Shown here: one piece after another, positions 24,891 through 36,340 of the stretch
Layout: every line of letters starts with the position of its first letter
Position numbering within the stretch: the first letter of the stretch is position 1
Program-made: the position numbers and the translations under genes
Source: Hydrangea macrophylla
Taxonomy: Eukaryota > Streptophyta > Magnoliopsida > Cornales > Hydrangeaceae
Direction: 5' to 3'
Assembly (NCBI GenBank): GCA_033977485.1
Contig: CM066988.1
Span: 32,670,001 to 32,734,000, forward strand
Length of the DNA: 64,000 nt
The notes under the pieces: generated by a model
The model's input: only the letters and a program-made list of their open reading frames with translations
Databases searched by the model: none
Told to the model about the DNA's origin: nothing

Positions 24891-25980
24891 TGCATTCTTT
24901 GCTCATGTGCTCTCTCTTGCCACTGTTGCAATAGACAACATTAGCTCAGTTATTGGTCCTGGAGGCTGTGCAGTCTCGTGCCATATGTCAAGGGATCCCA
25001 CAATTGATACATTTGTCCTTGTTGTTTACGGTGGTTATGGTTGGCACTTGTGGTGTGGGAGGTGCTGTGTACTTGTCCCAGGGAGGGGTGGGTCCTGGTT
25101 TCTTACCATTGTTCCATGGATGCTTGCTTCCTTGGAAACTAGCTGAAGGTCTTCCTCTTAGTCCATTCCTGAGCGGGGGTGGTCGATGTGCCATTTGCTT
25201 CGAGCCCTGGCAGCTAACTTTTTCCAGTCCTATTGCCAATCTGACCAACGCCTCGAACGTTTGATTTAGGTGTCCCAAGGTCAGATGTCAGAGCTATGGA
25301 TTGAGTCCTCGTTGAAACTTCTTGATCTTCTTTTGAGGAGTCTCAACCATGTGAGTGGCGACACGGGACAAGCATTCAAATTATGTTGTGTATTCCCGCA
25401 CAATCCTGTTCCCTTGAGCTAATTCAATAAATTCCTTCTCTCTCTAATCCTTTTCATCATCAGGAAAGTACTTTTCCAGAAATTCCCCCCCGAAGGTGGT
25501 CTATGCCATTCTTCTTGAAGCTTCTACTTCGATGGTTGCCTTCTCGACTTCCCACCAATCAGTTACCGCATATGTGAGCTGAAAAGTGGCGAGATGATGC
25601 TTCTCTATTTCGGAGCATTCTATTGATTAAAAAATGAGATCCATATGCCTCAGCCATTGCTCTGCTTGCCAAGATTCACTGGTGTCATCAAACCTATCAG
25701 GGCACAAGGCTCGGAATCCTTTAAGTAATCTATCTCTAGTCTGGGTTGGTGGTCTAGGGTGGTTGTCATTGCCATTGCAATGGTTATTGTCTAAAAATTC
25801 CAGTAGGATCTATTACTTCAGTAAGGGGATTTGGTGCTTCTCCGTTGCAATTTCTTGTTGGTCTGCTTGTCATTGTGCTTTATGTGCTTATGTACCTACA
25901 CAAATATCTATTGGTCATACACCAATCCTACCCTTGGTTATGAAGTATGTAAATGACAAAATCCGTAGACAATAATACTA
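24891..25980 (-). pseudogene. Tekay-like gag remnant with CCHC zinc knuckle
   Basis: Upstream of the protease on the minus strand. The segment near 25150-25240 has Pro/Arg/Gly-rich sequence (MAHRPPPLRNGLRGRPSASF) typical of the C-terminal part of gag. It is followed by a zinc knuckle KCINCGIP...HMARDC (about 24960-25015), interrupted by a stop, and a second, damaged knuckle-like CNSGKREHMSKEC (about 24890-24930). The N-terminal half (25280-25980) is too decayed to delimit. Confidence 0.7.
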
Positions 25981-26031
25981 ATATAAGTACATATCTTATC
26001 AAGCATACACTTCATTAAGCAGTGGAAACGA

Positions 26032-26047
26032 ATCTTCATTGATAACT
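26032..26047 (-). other. probable degenerate primer binding site (tRNA-iMet type)
   Basis: Directly inside the LTR edge the minus strand reads AGTTATCAATGA, a weak match (7/12) to TGGTATCAGAGC. Position is the main support. Confidence 0.35.
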
Positions 26048-26744
26048 TGTCACGCCCCAGAGTAGCGAATATTAGAGGGAAATAAAAATTTCCTTTTTGG
26101 ATCTGTGAGTCATGACTAGTTACATAAGATTGACCTGTCCTTGCAAGTTTTCTAACATGATAATTATAACATAAAAGGGAATCATACAACGTCAAATGGT
26201 ATTCATGGGGGAACTGTAAGTGTTTTGCTACTAGGTTATTACAATAGTTCCAAATGAAAACCACAAAATATAAGTTTGGGCAATCGTCGCCACTTAAGTT
26301 ATTACATCAGACAAAAGATAGTCTTAAATAGTAAAAAAAATCTTAATATGCTAATAGGCTAGGATCTTGTTTTCAGCTGGCATACCCATGCCCTTCATCA
26401 GCATACCCTTCTGAAACGTCTCCCTCAGGGTAACTTTCCTGATAGTCCCCCTCTTGAGGATCAAGATACTCGTCTTTATAGTTACTTTGATGACCTTCAT
26501 CATTATAACCTAGACGTAATATGTCCAGGGCAAGAAGAGCTGTTAGCTTTTGAGGCTAAGAGAGTTGGTTTAACCTATCACTCCTAATACAAGCAATAAT
26601 ATACAAGTAAGACAAATATCTTGAACTAAACATTTGATAAGCATATAATATGATGTTATGAGTGAAATAGGGATGACACAATGAAGTATCGATATATTCG
26701 ACTTTACTCAGGCACCATTAATGACTTATGTGACTTGTTACATT

Positions 26745-27075
26745 ACCAGTGTAACGCCGTTAGCTTAGAGTAGAATAATTACGTTGCTATAGTTGCCTAA
26801 CTGGGCCCCATAGCAGTTTGGTTTAAAAGGTTGTAATCACTTTACTCTTAGGTCCTCGTGACCTTGCCTGGAGAATAGAATAGTTACAGCGCTATAGTCG
26901 CCTAGCAGGGCCCCATAGCATTATAATTGGTAACTATTGTATTCAGGACCTGGATGGATATTTTGCTATCGTCGCCTAACAAGGCCCAATAGTGTATAAA
27001 CCATCGACTCATGACTAACACCATTAATTCGAATGGATACTTTTGCTATCGTCGCCTAGCAGGGCACCATAGCAT
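26745..27075. repeat. tandem 'GCTATAGTCGCCTA' repeats in LTR
   Basis: The phrase GCTAT(A/C)GT(C/T)GCCTA(A/G)C(A/T)(G/A)GG followed by CCCCATAGCA occurs four times (near 26780, 26900, 26960, 27045), the core of a degenerate tandem repeat of about 75-120 bp. Confidence 0.7.
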
Positions 27076-27235
27076 TATATCGTTATTACCATTAATTGGA
27101 CTGTACCACTCGAACCTCCGCATCCACTCAAACACGTTTGACAATAGCATTGGGTTAGTCTCCTCGACTAACCATGCAGACATCAACATTGACATCATGA
27201 CTCGACTACGATCATAAAAGTTTTCATGTGACTGT

Positions 27236-30224
27236 TGTAACAACCCTAAAATTTCTAAGTGTATAAATAATTATTTTAATTATTATTTTTTAGTTAGCAA
27301 TATTATATGAGTGTGCCTATGTAAGAAACGTGTTTGAAAATTTTAAGTGTTTGATGGACATATAAATTAAATCATTAGTGAGCCCTTTAGTTTGAATGCT
27401 ACATTTTATTAATTTAAATTTTTAAAAAAAAAGTGAAGGGTTGATATGTATTTTTGTTATATAGTGTTTACAGGCCCGCAAATGTGTTAAATAATGTAAT
27501 TAACATTAAAACTTAATGCCGGGGTCATGGGTACCCATTGTGCTACTCATTTTAATACTTTGTACTGTATTCTGGGCTCATATAGGTCTCTTTTGTGAGC
27601 CCACAAAAAGAAAAACGGGATTTATATATTTATGTGTGTTTATTTGACATGTGTTATGTGTGTAGTGTACATATCTACTTTATGTTAAAAGCCCTAGCCC
27701 CCATATTAAAACAAAAAGGGAAGAGAAGAAAAAGAGAGAGAGAGAGAGAGAGAGTGAGAGAGAAGAAAAAGAAGAAGAAGAAGGAAGAAGAAGAAAAGGG
27801 AGAAGAAGGAGAACGGTCCCGGGTTCGTGGTCACGTGTGGATCGTGGGGTATTCGTGATTGCCATTTTTGATCAACGAGGTGAGTTAAACTTTGTGTATT
27901 CATATATATATATATATACATGTATGTATATGTATATACGGGAGTAATTAAATTAGTACGTACATGTTTAAATTAATTGTTAGGGTTAAATCTTTGTAAT
28001 GGATAAACGCTATTGTTGAAGTAATTTAGATAGTTTCCTTTCCCTTCGGGTGACTTTGCGATCATGACATTAGAGTATTCAAAAGGGTTAGGTGAATCGT
28101 TAGTTTGATCAAAACCATATGCGAAATATTCATGTTCGTTAGGAAATATATGTGAAATTCGTTTTATTTGTAATTCACACAGTTGCAGAAACTTTAGCAA
28201 ATTATTAGAAAATCGTGGCTTTGAATTTGAATATTCTATCCGCTGGACCTGTGTAAAACACGATTCTGCACACTTTTCGTGTTTTGAGTTTTCCTTGATT
28301 CTGCATCGTTTGGGCTGTAGATTTAAATTTCAGTAGCAGTTTTTAGTATATTATAATGTACGACATTGGAGAAATATGATTAATTGTGTTTTTTTTATTC
28401 ATTCGTTTGACTTAACGAAAATTACTTATAGATACATGAATTCTCATATAATGTTGAGCTAAAAAAAAAATGGATGATAGTCATTAACGTTGAGTCCGAT
28501 GAAAATATTGTGAAACGATTGTTATAATACTTTACGATATGAGAATTTGAATTTTTATTATGGGTTTCATTTAGGCTAATTTTGAATGTTGGGTTGAGGA
28601 TTATTGTACCTGAAATAACTAACCTTATTGTGTGATCATTTTGATAAAAATGAGTAAATTAGATATGCTGAATAGTATATTGGGGATCTTGTAATTTGAT
28701 TGGAAATTTTTTTGAGGGAAGATTGTTATGGGTTAATTGATAAAACCCTTTATTGTAAGAAATTGGAATGCATCTAAAAGTTAGAGATGTGATTGGATGA
28801 TAATACGGAACTATGTGATAAAAGCGAAATTCACAGTTATTGGGATAATACGAATGATAAGTGATAATTGCAACATAGTTCTTTAGTGTTCACCACTCCC
28901 GTTGTTCTGTTATTGTTTTTGGTAGCTCGCACCCTTTTGCCAGTGGCTTCGTGATCAAGCTGACTTAAGATTTGTTGAGTGTACTTTTTTTCCAGTGGCT
29001 TCGTGATCAAGCTGGCCTAAGCCTTATGCTCGGCTTATATTGTATAGACGTCTTGACATATTGACCAGCCGTCCGTTGTGTATACCTGGTTTGGTTGACA
29101 CCCCAACCAAACTGGCACTGGAGTGGGTGTTGGTAGTATGTCCGGGCACACATGGGATATATGTGTGGGTTGTACCATGGAGAGTGGCCAAGGGGTGAAC
29201 CTAGGGAACACAAAGATAAATTTAATGCTAATAAATAATGAAAATGGATTATTTCATAAGACTAATAAGCGTGGAATAATGAATGCGACGTTTGAGTTAG
29301 AATGTGGACGGTTTGTATACGGAATTGTTTGCTTGGTTTATGATCATTCAATTTGCAGGATGGTGGGCCCACTAATGTATTACAGGTTTGGCTCACCATA
29401 AGTAATGGGTAAGTATGAAACTCGTAGTAACTTTGGATTTTGGGCAAGAAACTACTTGCCACCACATAAATGGAAACTACTCTATTGTCCAGATATGTGT
29501 GTGGAACTACCTGTCTTGACCCAAGAATATTGTAGTGTAATTTGTTGTCTACGGGTTCAAATTGGATCCCTAAGACTTGTTGTTTTGTTTAACTCATACC
29601 AGTCATGTGACTGACCCGAGTGTGTTATGCATTCGGGTGCGTTTCTATATGAAACGTAGTCGAATGTATGTGCAGGTTTAGTATTTGGAGATTTTATTTG
29701 GAGCTTCTGTTTGGGTGAAGAGATGGTCGTTGTGTTGTTTATTATTAGAGTTGTACTTATTTTTGTTGTACTTGATTGTATTTTATTTTCTGGCATTGTG
29801 GGCCAGTATGTATAATTGTAATAAATATGGTATATTGGGTATTGGGAACGTTGTAGTTACTCTGACCAATGGATGTACAGATTTTATTCTTATTTATTTT
29901 TATTTCCGCTGAACTCTGTATGTGGACATTTTATTTATGAAAATGATGTTTTTTTTTAAATTGAAAAGTGATATAATATTTATAATGGAACTTTATTTCT
30001 TTTACAATGAAATGGATGTTTGGGAATACATGTTTAATAATAAAGAGTTTTTCTTTAAACACAAGATCACATGTCCTTATTTAAGGAATATTAAATACTG
30101 TTTTCAATATATTTTCTGTTAGCATATGGGAGGGTGTCGCTCTCGTGATTTTTGGTAATTGAATATTAGTCCGGATACAGGCTCTGGATTGAATATTTGG
30201 TTGTCCAAAAATCGGGGTGTGACA
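27236..30224 (+). mobile_element. solo LTR C (gypsy, Tekay-like), TSD ACTGT
   Basis: It begins TGTAACAACCC and ends CGGGGTGTGACA and is flanked by a perfect 5-bp duplication ACTGT (27231-27235 and 30225-30229). At 2989 bp it has no primer binding site, polypurine tract or coding region. It contains an (AG)n/(AAG)n run (27720-27800), a TA microsatellite (about 27903-27918) and a local repeat of 'CCAGTGGCTTCGTGATCAAG' (28940-29020). It inserted antiparallel to the surrounding Tekay LTR. Confidence 0.85.
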
Positions 30225-31011
30225 ACTGTATAACGTATAACGTAATAGGCATGAATTATAAAAACAATTATCAATCAAACATAGAGTATAGTTATCTAAA
30301 CATGCGTTCATCATATAAAGAGTCAATCTTAATGTACACATATATAATGCTCATCAACTATGTCCACACAGGACACATTGTCAATAACATAATGCACATG
30401 AAGTATTTCTATAATATACCAAGCGAGTTAGGACGACTCACCTCGATGCGAGCTTGTGAATACGAGTATTGCTTCGCTCCCTATAATTCATATTAATACA
30501 TAGAACGGTGATTAACATACATTATATTATAAGGGTATAATGGTAATTGTAATAAATGAGTTCCTAAACCTCAACATAATGTTCCTAACATCATCCTGAG
30601 TCTAACGTCATTGACTAGACTCAAATCGGAGTCTGTCATATAAGAGGGTAGGTTTCCTATACTAGTGTGGGCCCTTAAAGGTGAGCTGTATTTTTGACCT
30701 TTTAAAAGGTCATCAAACTTTGAGAAAATGTTGTAGACATTATTCTAAGACTCTGGAAACTGACCGCATAATTTTCTGAGCTACGATTTATTTATTATGA
30801 ATTATTGCAGTCTTAATCACAAGATAATAGGCTTATGGATCCTATGATTATAAAATATATTTTAGGAAGATATTTGGTCCTTAGAAATATTTTTATTAAA
30901 TACTGTTCCTTAAAACAGGTTAATCGTACTTTTCTCATAATTTTAGAAATTGGTTTTCGTATTTAAATGGATTAAATACAACCAAGGCGTGTCCTTTATG
31001 AATAGTTAAAT

Positions 31012-32295
31012 TAGTTAATTGCCCTTAAATCCCCCATCCATATACTTTCATGGATAAGAGGATACCCAATATTCTAATTTAATACTAGATCCCTATGATA
31101 CTAGTTAACACACCTAATCATAGTTAAGGTTCTTTTAATCCCCTAAATGCCCCTTGTAAGAGATATATACTGTGTGTATTGATTAAATCATTTCATTGAT
31201 ACTAATATTTATTTCATATCCATGTGGGGATATTGATTAGGATGAGAGAGTTAATGTTGCTATATATTTTAGCCTTAATCTATGCGGTTTTAGCTTTTCC
31301 CATGGCAACTTTCTTAATAGATTTCACTCAAATACACATACATTGGATATACAAATACACATACATTTTCTTCGGCTTTTGTAGTGTTCTTGGTTTGGCT
31401 TTGTTTTTTGCCGTTCCTTTGTCCCTTGGCTTTGTTCATGCTGAATAAATTCTTGTTGTCAAGTAAAAAACAAAAGTTCTATTACTTTTGTGATCCTTGG
31501 TTCGGCCTGCCAATCATGGTGAGTCAATCATTCCCCTTATGCTTACTCATATATGTATACACACATATATATATATATATATATACGGGACTCTACTCTA
31601 TCCTCTTCTCTCTCTAAATCTGTGGAAGCAAATTGTGAGATTCACAAATCATGTTGTGACTCTCTATTCCATTTTCGTTTTATAGAATATGTTGTGAAAT
31701 TCACAAATCATTTTGTGACTCTCTGTCACTTTAATTTTTGTTATGTGAAATTCACAAATCATGTTGTGACTATCTTTTCCATTTTTCATTTTACAGAGCA
31801 TGTTATGAAATTCACAAAACATGTTGTGACTCTATATCGATTTTATTTTCGTTTTTTAGAACGTGTTGTGAAATTCACAAATTATGTTTGGGACTCACTC
31901 TTTCTTTCCTAATTTTCTAGAACATGTTGTGAAATTCACAAATTATATATGTTGTGCCTCTCTCTTCCATTCCACTTTTTTCCAAATATGTTGTGAAATT
32001 CACAAATCAAGTTGTGTCTCTCTCTTCTAATCCATGGTTGAAAATAGCTGTTAATATGAGTGATGATGATTTTCAAATTTTGATTCTCATAATTTATGAT
32101 TCCCTTAATTTTTGGGGAGAAATTTTGGTAAAAAACATTAATGGAGGGGGTTACATTTTGAAGATTACCAAACTTGATTAGGGAGGGGTATTTAAGTCCC
32201 TAAAAAAATTCAGGGGCTTAATTATAAACATGTTTTAACTCAAGAACCTACAGCTATATAATTGCACTATCTAGGGATTTATCACTAATTAACCC
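31012..32295. mobile_element. Mutator-like non-autonomous element, 9-bp TSD
   Basis: Flanked by the 9-bp direct repeat TAGTTAAAT (31003-31011 and 32296-32304). The collinear duplicate near 34197-34206 has a single TAGTTAAAT and no insertion. Ends are weakly inverted: left AGTTAATTGCCCTTAAATCC and, read in reverse complement, right GGTTAATTAGTGATAAATCC. The TSD length fits Mutator-like elements. It contains no transposase; its middle is tandem repeats. Confidence 0.75.
31630..32025. repeat. about 55-60-bp tandem repeats inside the Mutator-like element
   Basis: 'TTGTGAAATTCACAAATCAT' followed by 'GTTGTGACTCTCT' recurs about seven times with irregular spacing. Each copy contains GTGAAATTCAC, itself a near-palindrome. 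Overlapping plus-strand ORFs (31497-31920) only translate the repeat. Confidence 0.8.
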
Positions 32296-32865
32296 TAGTT
32301 AAATAGTATTAAAAATACTAAAGTTTAGGTTTTATAAATAATAATTTATAAAACAAGGACATTAGGCCTTAGGGAAAGTTGATATAATTTTTTTTTCGAT
32401 ATTTTAAATTAACCTTTAGGTATTTATTACCTAATTATCTTATTCTAAAACAATTCTTTACTATTTATTTTTGACTAAATAAATAATAAGTATAATATAT
32501 TAGTAGTACCTTATAATACTAAAAGGTAAGAATATAATCTAACATAATATTTCAGAATATTAAAAACTTACTATTGATATTTAAAACTATGTATATATAT
32601 TTATTTATAATTTAAAACCATTTACCAATGCATATGTTTATTTATTGAAATAGAATTCATAATTACTGTTTCTGTAAAACAAAGTAATTAATCAATAAAA
32701 CATGTGTAAATTATAATTTTAGATTATTAAGAATATTACTTTATAATATTAAATAATTTAAAATGACAATAAAACTATATTTACATAATTTAAAATAATT
32801 AAAATATACATAAAGCCTTATTAATTTATAAAACAGAATAATTAAAACAAAAATAATAATAATCA

Positions 32866-33245
32866 GAGACCCGCGGGTCATACCTGACCCAATCCGAGTC
32901 AAACGGACTACCCATTTAAGAATAGTCCAAATTCAAAAACTCGTGGGTCAAATGACCCGACCCTAATCCATTTGGGGTCAACCGTTTATACTAAGGAATA
33001 ACCCAACCCGAATACCCATAGATCTTATCTGAACCCGACCTGTATTCGACCCATACCTTAACCCATACCCGACCCAAAAGGATGTGGTATGATCCGAAAT
33101 GAAATGACGTCGTTTCACTAAGTTATACATGGGTTATTTAAAAACGACCCGATCCAAATTAACTCTACCCATATATACATACATAAAGACCCGTACCTAG
33201 ACTGACCGAAACTGGGATCTTATAACCCTAACCCAAAATGGGTCA
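32866..33245. repeat. GACCCG-rich block (also 34680-35050)
   Basis: Frequent GACCCG, AACCCG and GGGTCA words form a degenerate simple-sequence block. The same block appears in the duplicate at 34680-35050. Confidence 0.6.
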
Positions 33246-35541
33246 GGTCTTCCCCAGCGAGCTCAACCGCCGCCGGCAGCCCACGATTTGGCCGAAAAAC
33301 TTCAAATGGTCATATCTCTCACATCTCTCCATAAAAATAGCTCAAACCAATGCCAAAACGACCGTTTTGTCCCCTCTATGACATAGTATGCCTAGGTCTG
33401 GGTTATCTCATTTAGGGTTCCTACGAACCCATTATTCTACTCAAGTTATAAAAGAATAATCCTAGGCATGGTTGACCAAACATGGTTATCTAAACATACG
33501 TTCATCATATAGACAGTCAATCTTAATGTACACATATATAATGCTCATCAAAATGTCCACACAGGACACATTGGACAATCACATAATGCATATGAAGTAT
33601 CTCTATAGTATACCAAGTGAGTTAGGATGACTCACCTTGATGCGAGCTTGTGAATACGAGTATTGCTTTGGTCCCTACAATTCATATTAATACATAGAAC
33701 GATGATTAACATTCATTATATTTATAAGAGTATAATGGTAATTGTACCGAATGAGTTCCTAAACCTCAACATGATGATCTTGATGTCATCCCGAGCCTAA
33801 TGCCATTGACTAGACTCAAATCAGAGTCCGTCATATAAGAGGCTAGGTTTCCTATACCAATGTGGGCCCTTAAAGGTGAGCTGTATTTTTGACCCTGTAA
33901 AAGATCTCCAAACTTTGAGGGAATGTTCTAGACATTATTCTAAGACTCTCGAAACTGACTGCGTAATTTTCTGAGCTACGGTTTATTTATTATGAATTAT
34001 CAAAGTCTTAATCACAAGATAATAGGCTTATGGGTCCTATGATTATAAAATATATTTTAGGAAGACATTTGGTCCTTTGAAATATTTTTATTAAATACTA
34101 GGCCTTAACATAGATTAGTAGTATTTTTCTCATAATTTTCGGAATTGTTTTGGTATTTAAATGGATTAAAAACAACCAATGCGGTCCTTTATGAATAGTT
34201 AAATAGTATAAAAAATACTAAAGTTTGGGTTTTATAAATAATAATTTATAAAACAAGAACATTAGGCCTTAGGAAAAGTTGATATAATTTTTTTTATATA
34301 TTTAAAAATAACCTTTAGGTTTTTTTTACATAGTTATCTTATTCTAAAACAATTGCTTATTATTTATTTGTAGCACCTTATGATACTAGAAGGTAAGAAA
34401 ATAATCTAACATAATATTTCAAAATATTAAAAACTTACTCTTGATATTTAAAACTATATGTATATATTTATAATTTAAAACCGTTTACCAATACATATGT
34501 TTATTTATTGAAATAGAATTAATAATTATAATTTCAGATTATTAAGAATAATATTTTATAATAATACAGAATTTAAATGACACTAAAACTATATTTGCAA
34601 AATTTACAATAAATTAAATATATATTAAAACCTTATTTATTTATAAATTACAATAATTAAGACAAAAATAATAATAATTAGAGACCTGTGGGTCAAACCT
34701 GATCTGACCTAAGTCAAACGGACTACCTGTTTAAAGACTCAGAAGAGTCCAAATTCAAAACCTCGCGGGTCAAATAACCCGACCCTAATCCATTTTGGGT
34801 CAACCGTTTATACTAAGGAATAACCTAACCCGAATGCCCATAGATCTTATCTGAACTCGACCCGTATTCGACCTACACCCTGACCCGTACCCGACCCAAA
34901 AGGATCTGGTATGATCCGAAATGAAACGATGTCGTTTCATTAAGTTATACATGGGTTATTTTAAAATGGCTCAATCTGAATTAACTCTACCCATATACAC
35001 ATACATAAAGACCCATACCTAGACTAACCCAAACCCGGTTCTTTTACCCCTAACCCAGGTCGGGTCTTCTCCGGCGAGCTGATCCGCCACCGGCAGCCCA
35101 AAATAATTGAAATGGCCATGTCTCTCTCATCTCTCCATCAAAATAGCTCAAACCAACACCAAAAGGACCGGTTTGGTCCCCTCTATGACATACTATGAGT
35201 CTAGGTCTGGGTTATCTCATTTAGGGTTCCTACGAACCCATTATTCTATTCAGGTTTTAACGAATAATGTTATGCATGGTTGACTAGACATGGTCTAACC
35301 TCTAAGCTATTCATCGGGGGTCTATTTGGGACCTATAGGTTATGTTTGATCCAGCTTAGGAGTTGTTTTATTGATGTTTGGAAAATTGAGCTCAAGCTTG
35401 TGCTCTAATGGTGGCCGGAGTACACAGAGAGCCTTAGGCTCTATTTGGTTCATGCATAGGGGGTCTAGGCATGTATGTGAGGTTGGCAAGACATATAGAA
35501 ATGATGCAAAGGGGGTGTAGGGAGTTATATACCTCAGTTCA

Positions 35542-35543
<2 letters not shown>

Positions 35544-35575
<32 letters not shown>

Positions 35576-35609
35576 CTCCTTCTCTGGTTAGTCTCTCTCT
35601 CTCTCTCTC
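35544..35609. repeat. CT microsatellites
   Basis: Two (CT)n runs, 35544-35573 and about 35590-35609, inside the Tekay LTR region. Confidence 0.9.
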
Positions 35610-35832
35610 TAGCCTTTCTTCTTCCTCTGTGAAGGTGTGAGTTTAATGTGTGGGTGTAGTGAGGCGCAGGAATACAAAGAGTTGGGGGCAGAGAGTGTGT
35701 GAGCTTGCTCTCTATCTCTCGATGACCCTCTCTCTCTATACTCTCCTATATATACACATAATTTGGTATACATGCACACACATATATGTAGATTGCATAT
35801 CTTCTAGAAGAGATAGGAGTGATTGATAGGGA

Positions 35833-36062
35833 GAACCGAAGTGTTCAGTTCAACCTTTACTTCGTCACAAAGAACCGAAGTGTTCTTACTAACCTTCACT
35901 TTGTCACGGAGAACCGAAGTGTTCAACTCAACATTAACTTTATCACGAAGAACTGAAGTGTTCAACTCAACCTTCACTTCGTCACAAAGAACTGAAGTGT
36001 TCTCACTAACCTTCACTTTGTCACAGAGAATTGAAGTGTTCAACATTAATCAGACACATAGA
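35833..36062. repeat. 39-bp tandem repeat, six units
   Basis: GAACCGAAGTGTTC (or GAACTGAAG/GAATTGAAG) starts at 35833, 35872, 35911, 35950, 35989 and 36028: exactly 39 bp apart. Two alternating unit subtypes (CAACTCAACCTTCACTTCGT versus TTACTAACCTTCACTTTGTC) suggest a 78-bp higher-order unit. Since 39 is 13 codons, both strands stay open, giving repetitive peptides that should not be taken as genes. Confidence 0.9.
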
Positions 36063-36129
36063 CCCATACCTACAGTTCGTCAAATCCCGACACACAGTCC
36101 CATTTCCTTTATATGTTAACTAGACACGT

Positions 36130-36340
36130 AGTCCTCACTCTCTAGCCAACCTGCCTCGATGTATTCTGGCCAATCTGTCCCTGGTACGTCCTGGCCTACA
36201 TGCCTAACCAATATGCTCGATACGTTGTGGCCAACATACCCAGGAAATACGCTCGATACATTACAGCTAACACGCCCAGCCAATACACTCGATGCATTAT
36301 GGCCACGCCCAACCAATACGCTCAATACATTATGGCCAAC
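36130..36340. repeat. degenerate tandem repeat of about 36 bp
   Basis: 'CCAATACGCTCGATACATTA' and 'TGGCCAACACGCCC' words recur five or six times, ending exactly at the LTR that starts at 36341. Confidence 0.65.

Larger units (their letters stand above)
30287..35283. repeat. tandem duplication inside Tekay LTR (two copies)
   Basis: Copy 1 (about 30287-33483) and copy 2 (about 33484-35283) are collinear: both begin '...GTTATCTAAACATRCGTTCA', share 'GATGCGAGCTTGTGAATACG', 'CTAAAGTTT(A/G)GGTTTTATAAAT' and the GACCCG-rich block, and end '...GCATGGTTGAC...ACATGG'. Without the 1.28-kb insertion in copy 1 they are about 1.9 and 1.8 kb. Clear divergence indicates an old event. Confidence 0.8.
26048..36340 (-). 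repeat. Tekay-like 5' LTR region, rearranged and interrupted
   Basis: It starts on the plus strand with TGTCACGCCCC (minus-strand end GGGGCGTGACA), next to the gag remnant. It contains solo LTR C (27236-30224), a tandem duplication (about 30287-33483 and 33484-35283), a Mutator-like insertion (31012-32295), microsatellites and two short tandem arrays. The outer end is not certain. The next clear boundary is the LTR starting at 36341, which may have inserted into it. Subtracting insertions and one duplicate leaves roughly 4.2 kb. Confidence 0.55.

Noticed and set aside
27595..27858. ORF rich in K, E and R
   Set aside because: Translation of an (AG)n/(AAG)n purine run inside a solo LTR.
29007..30496. 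Several ORFs of 60-99 codons on both strands
   Set aside because: Inside solo LTR C and the LTR duplication, AT-rich, without homology.
35804..36119. Overlapping ORFs on both strands with 13-residue repeats
   Set aside because: Explained by the exact 39-bp tandem repeat. Open frames on both strands are expected without coding.
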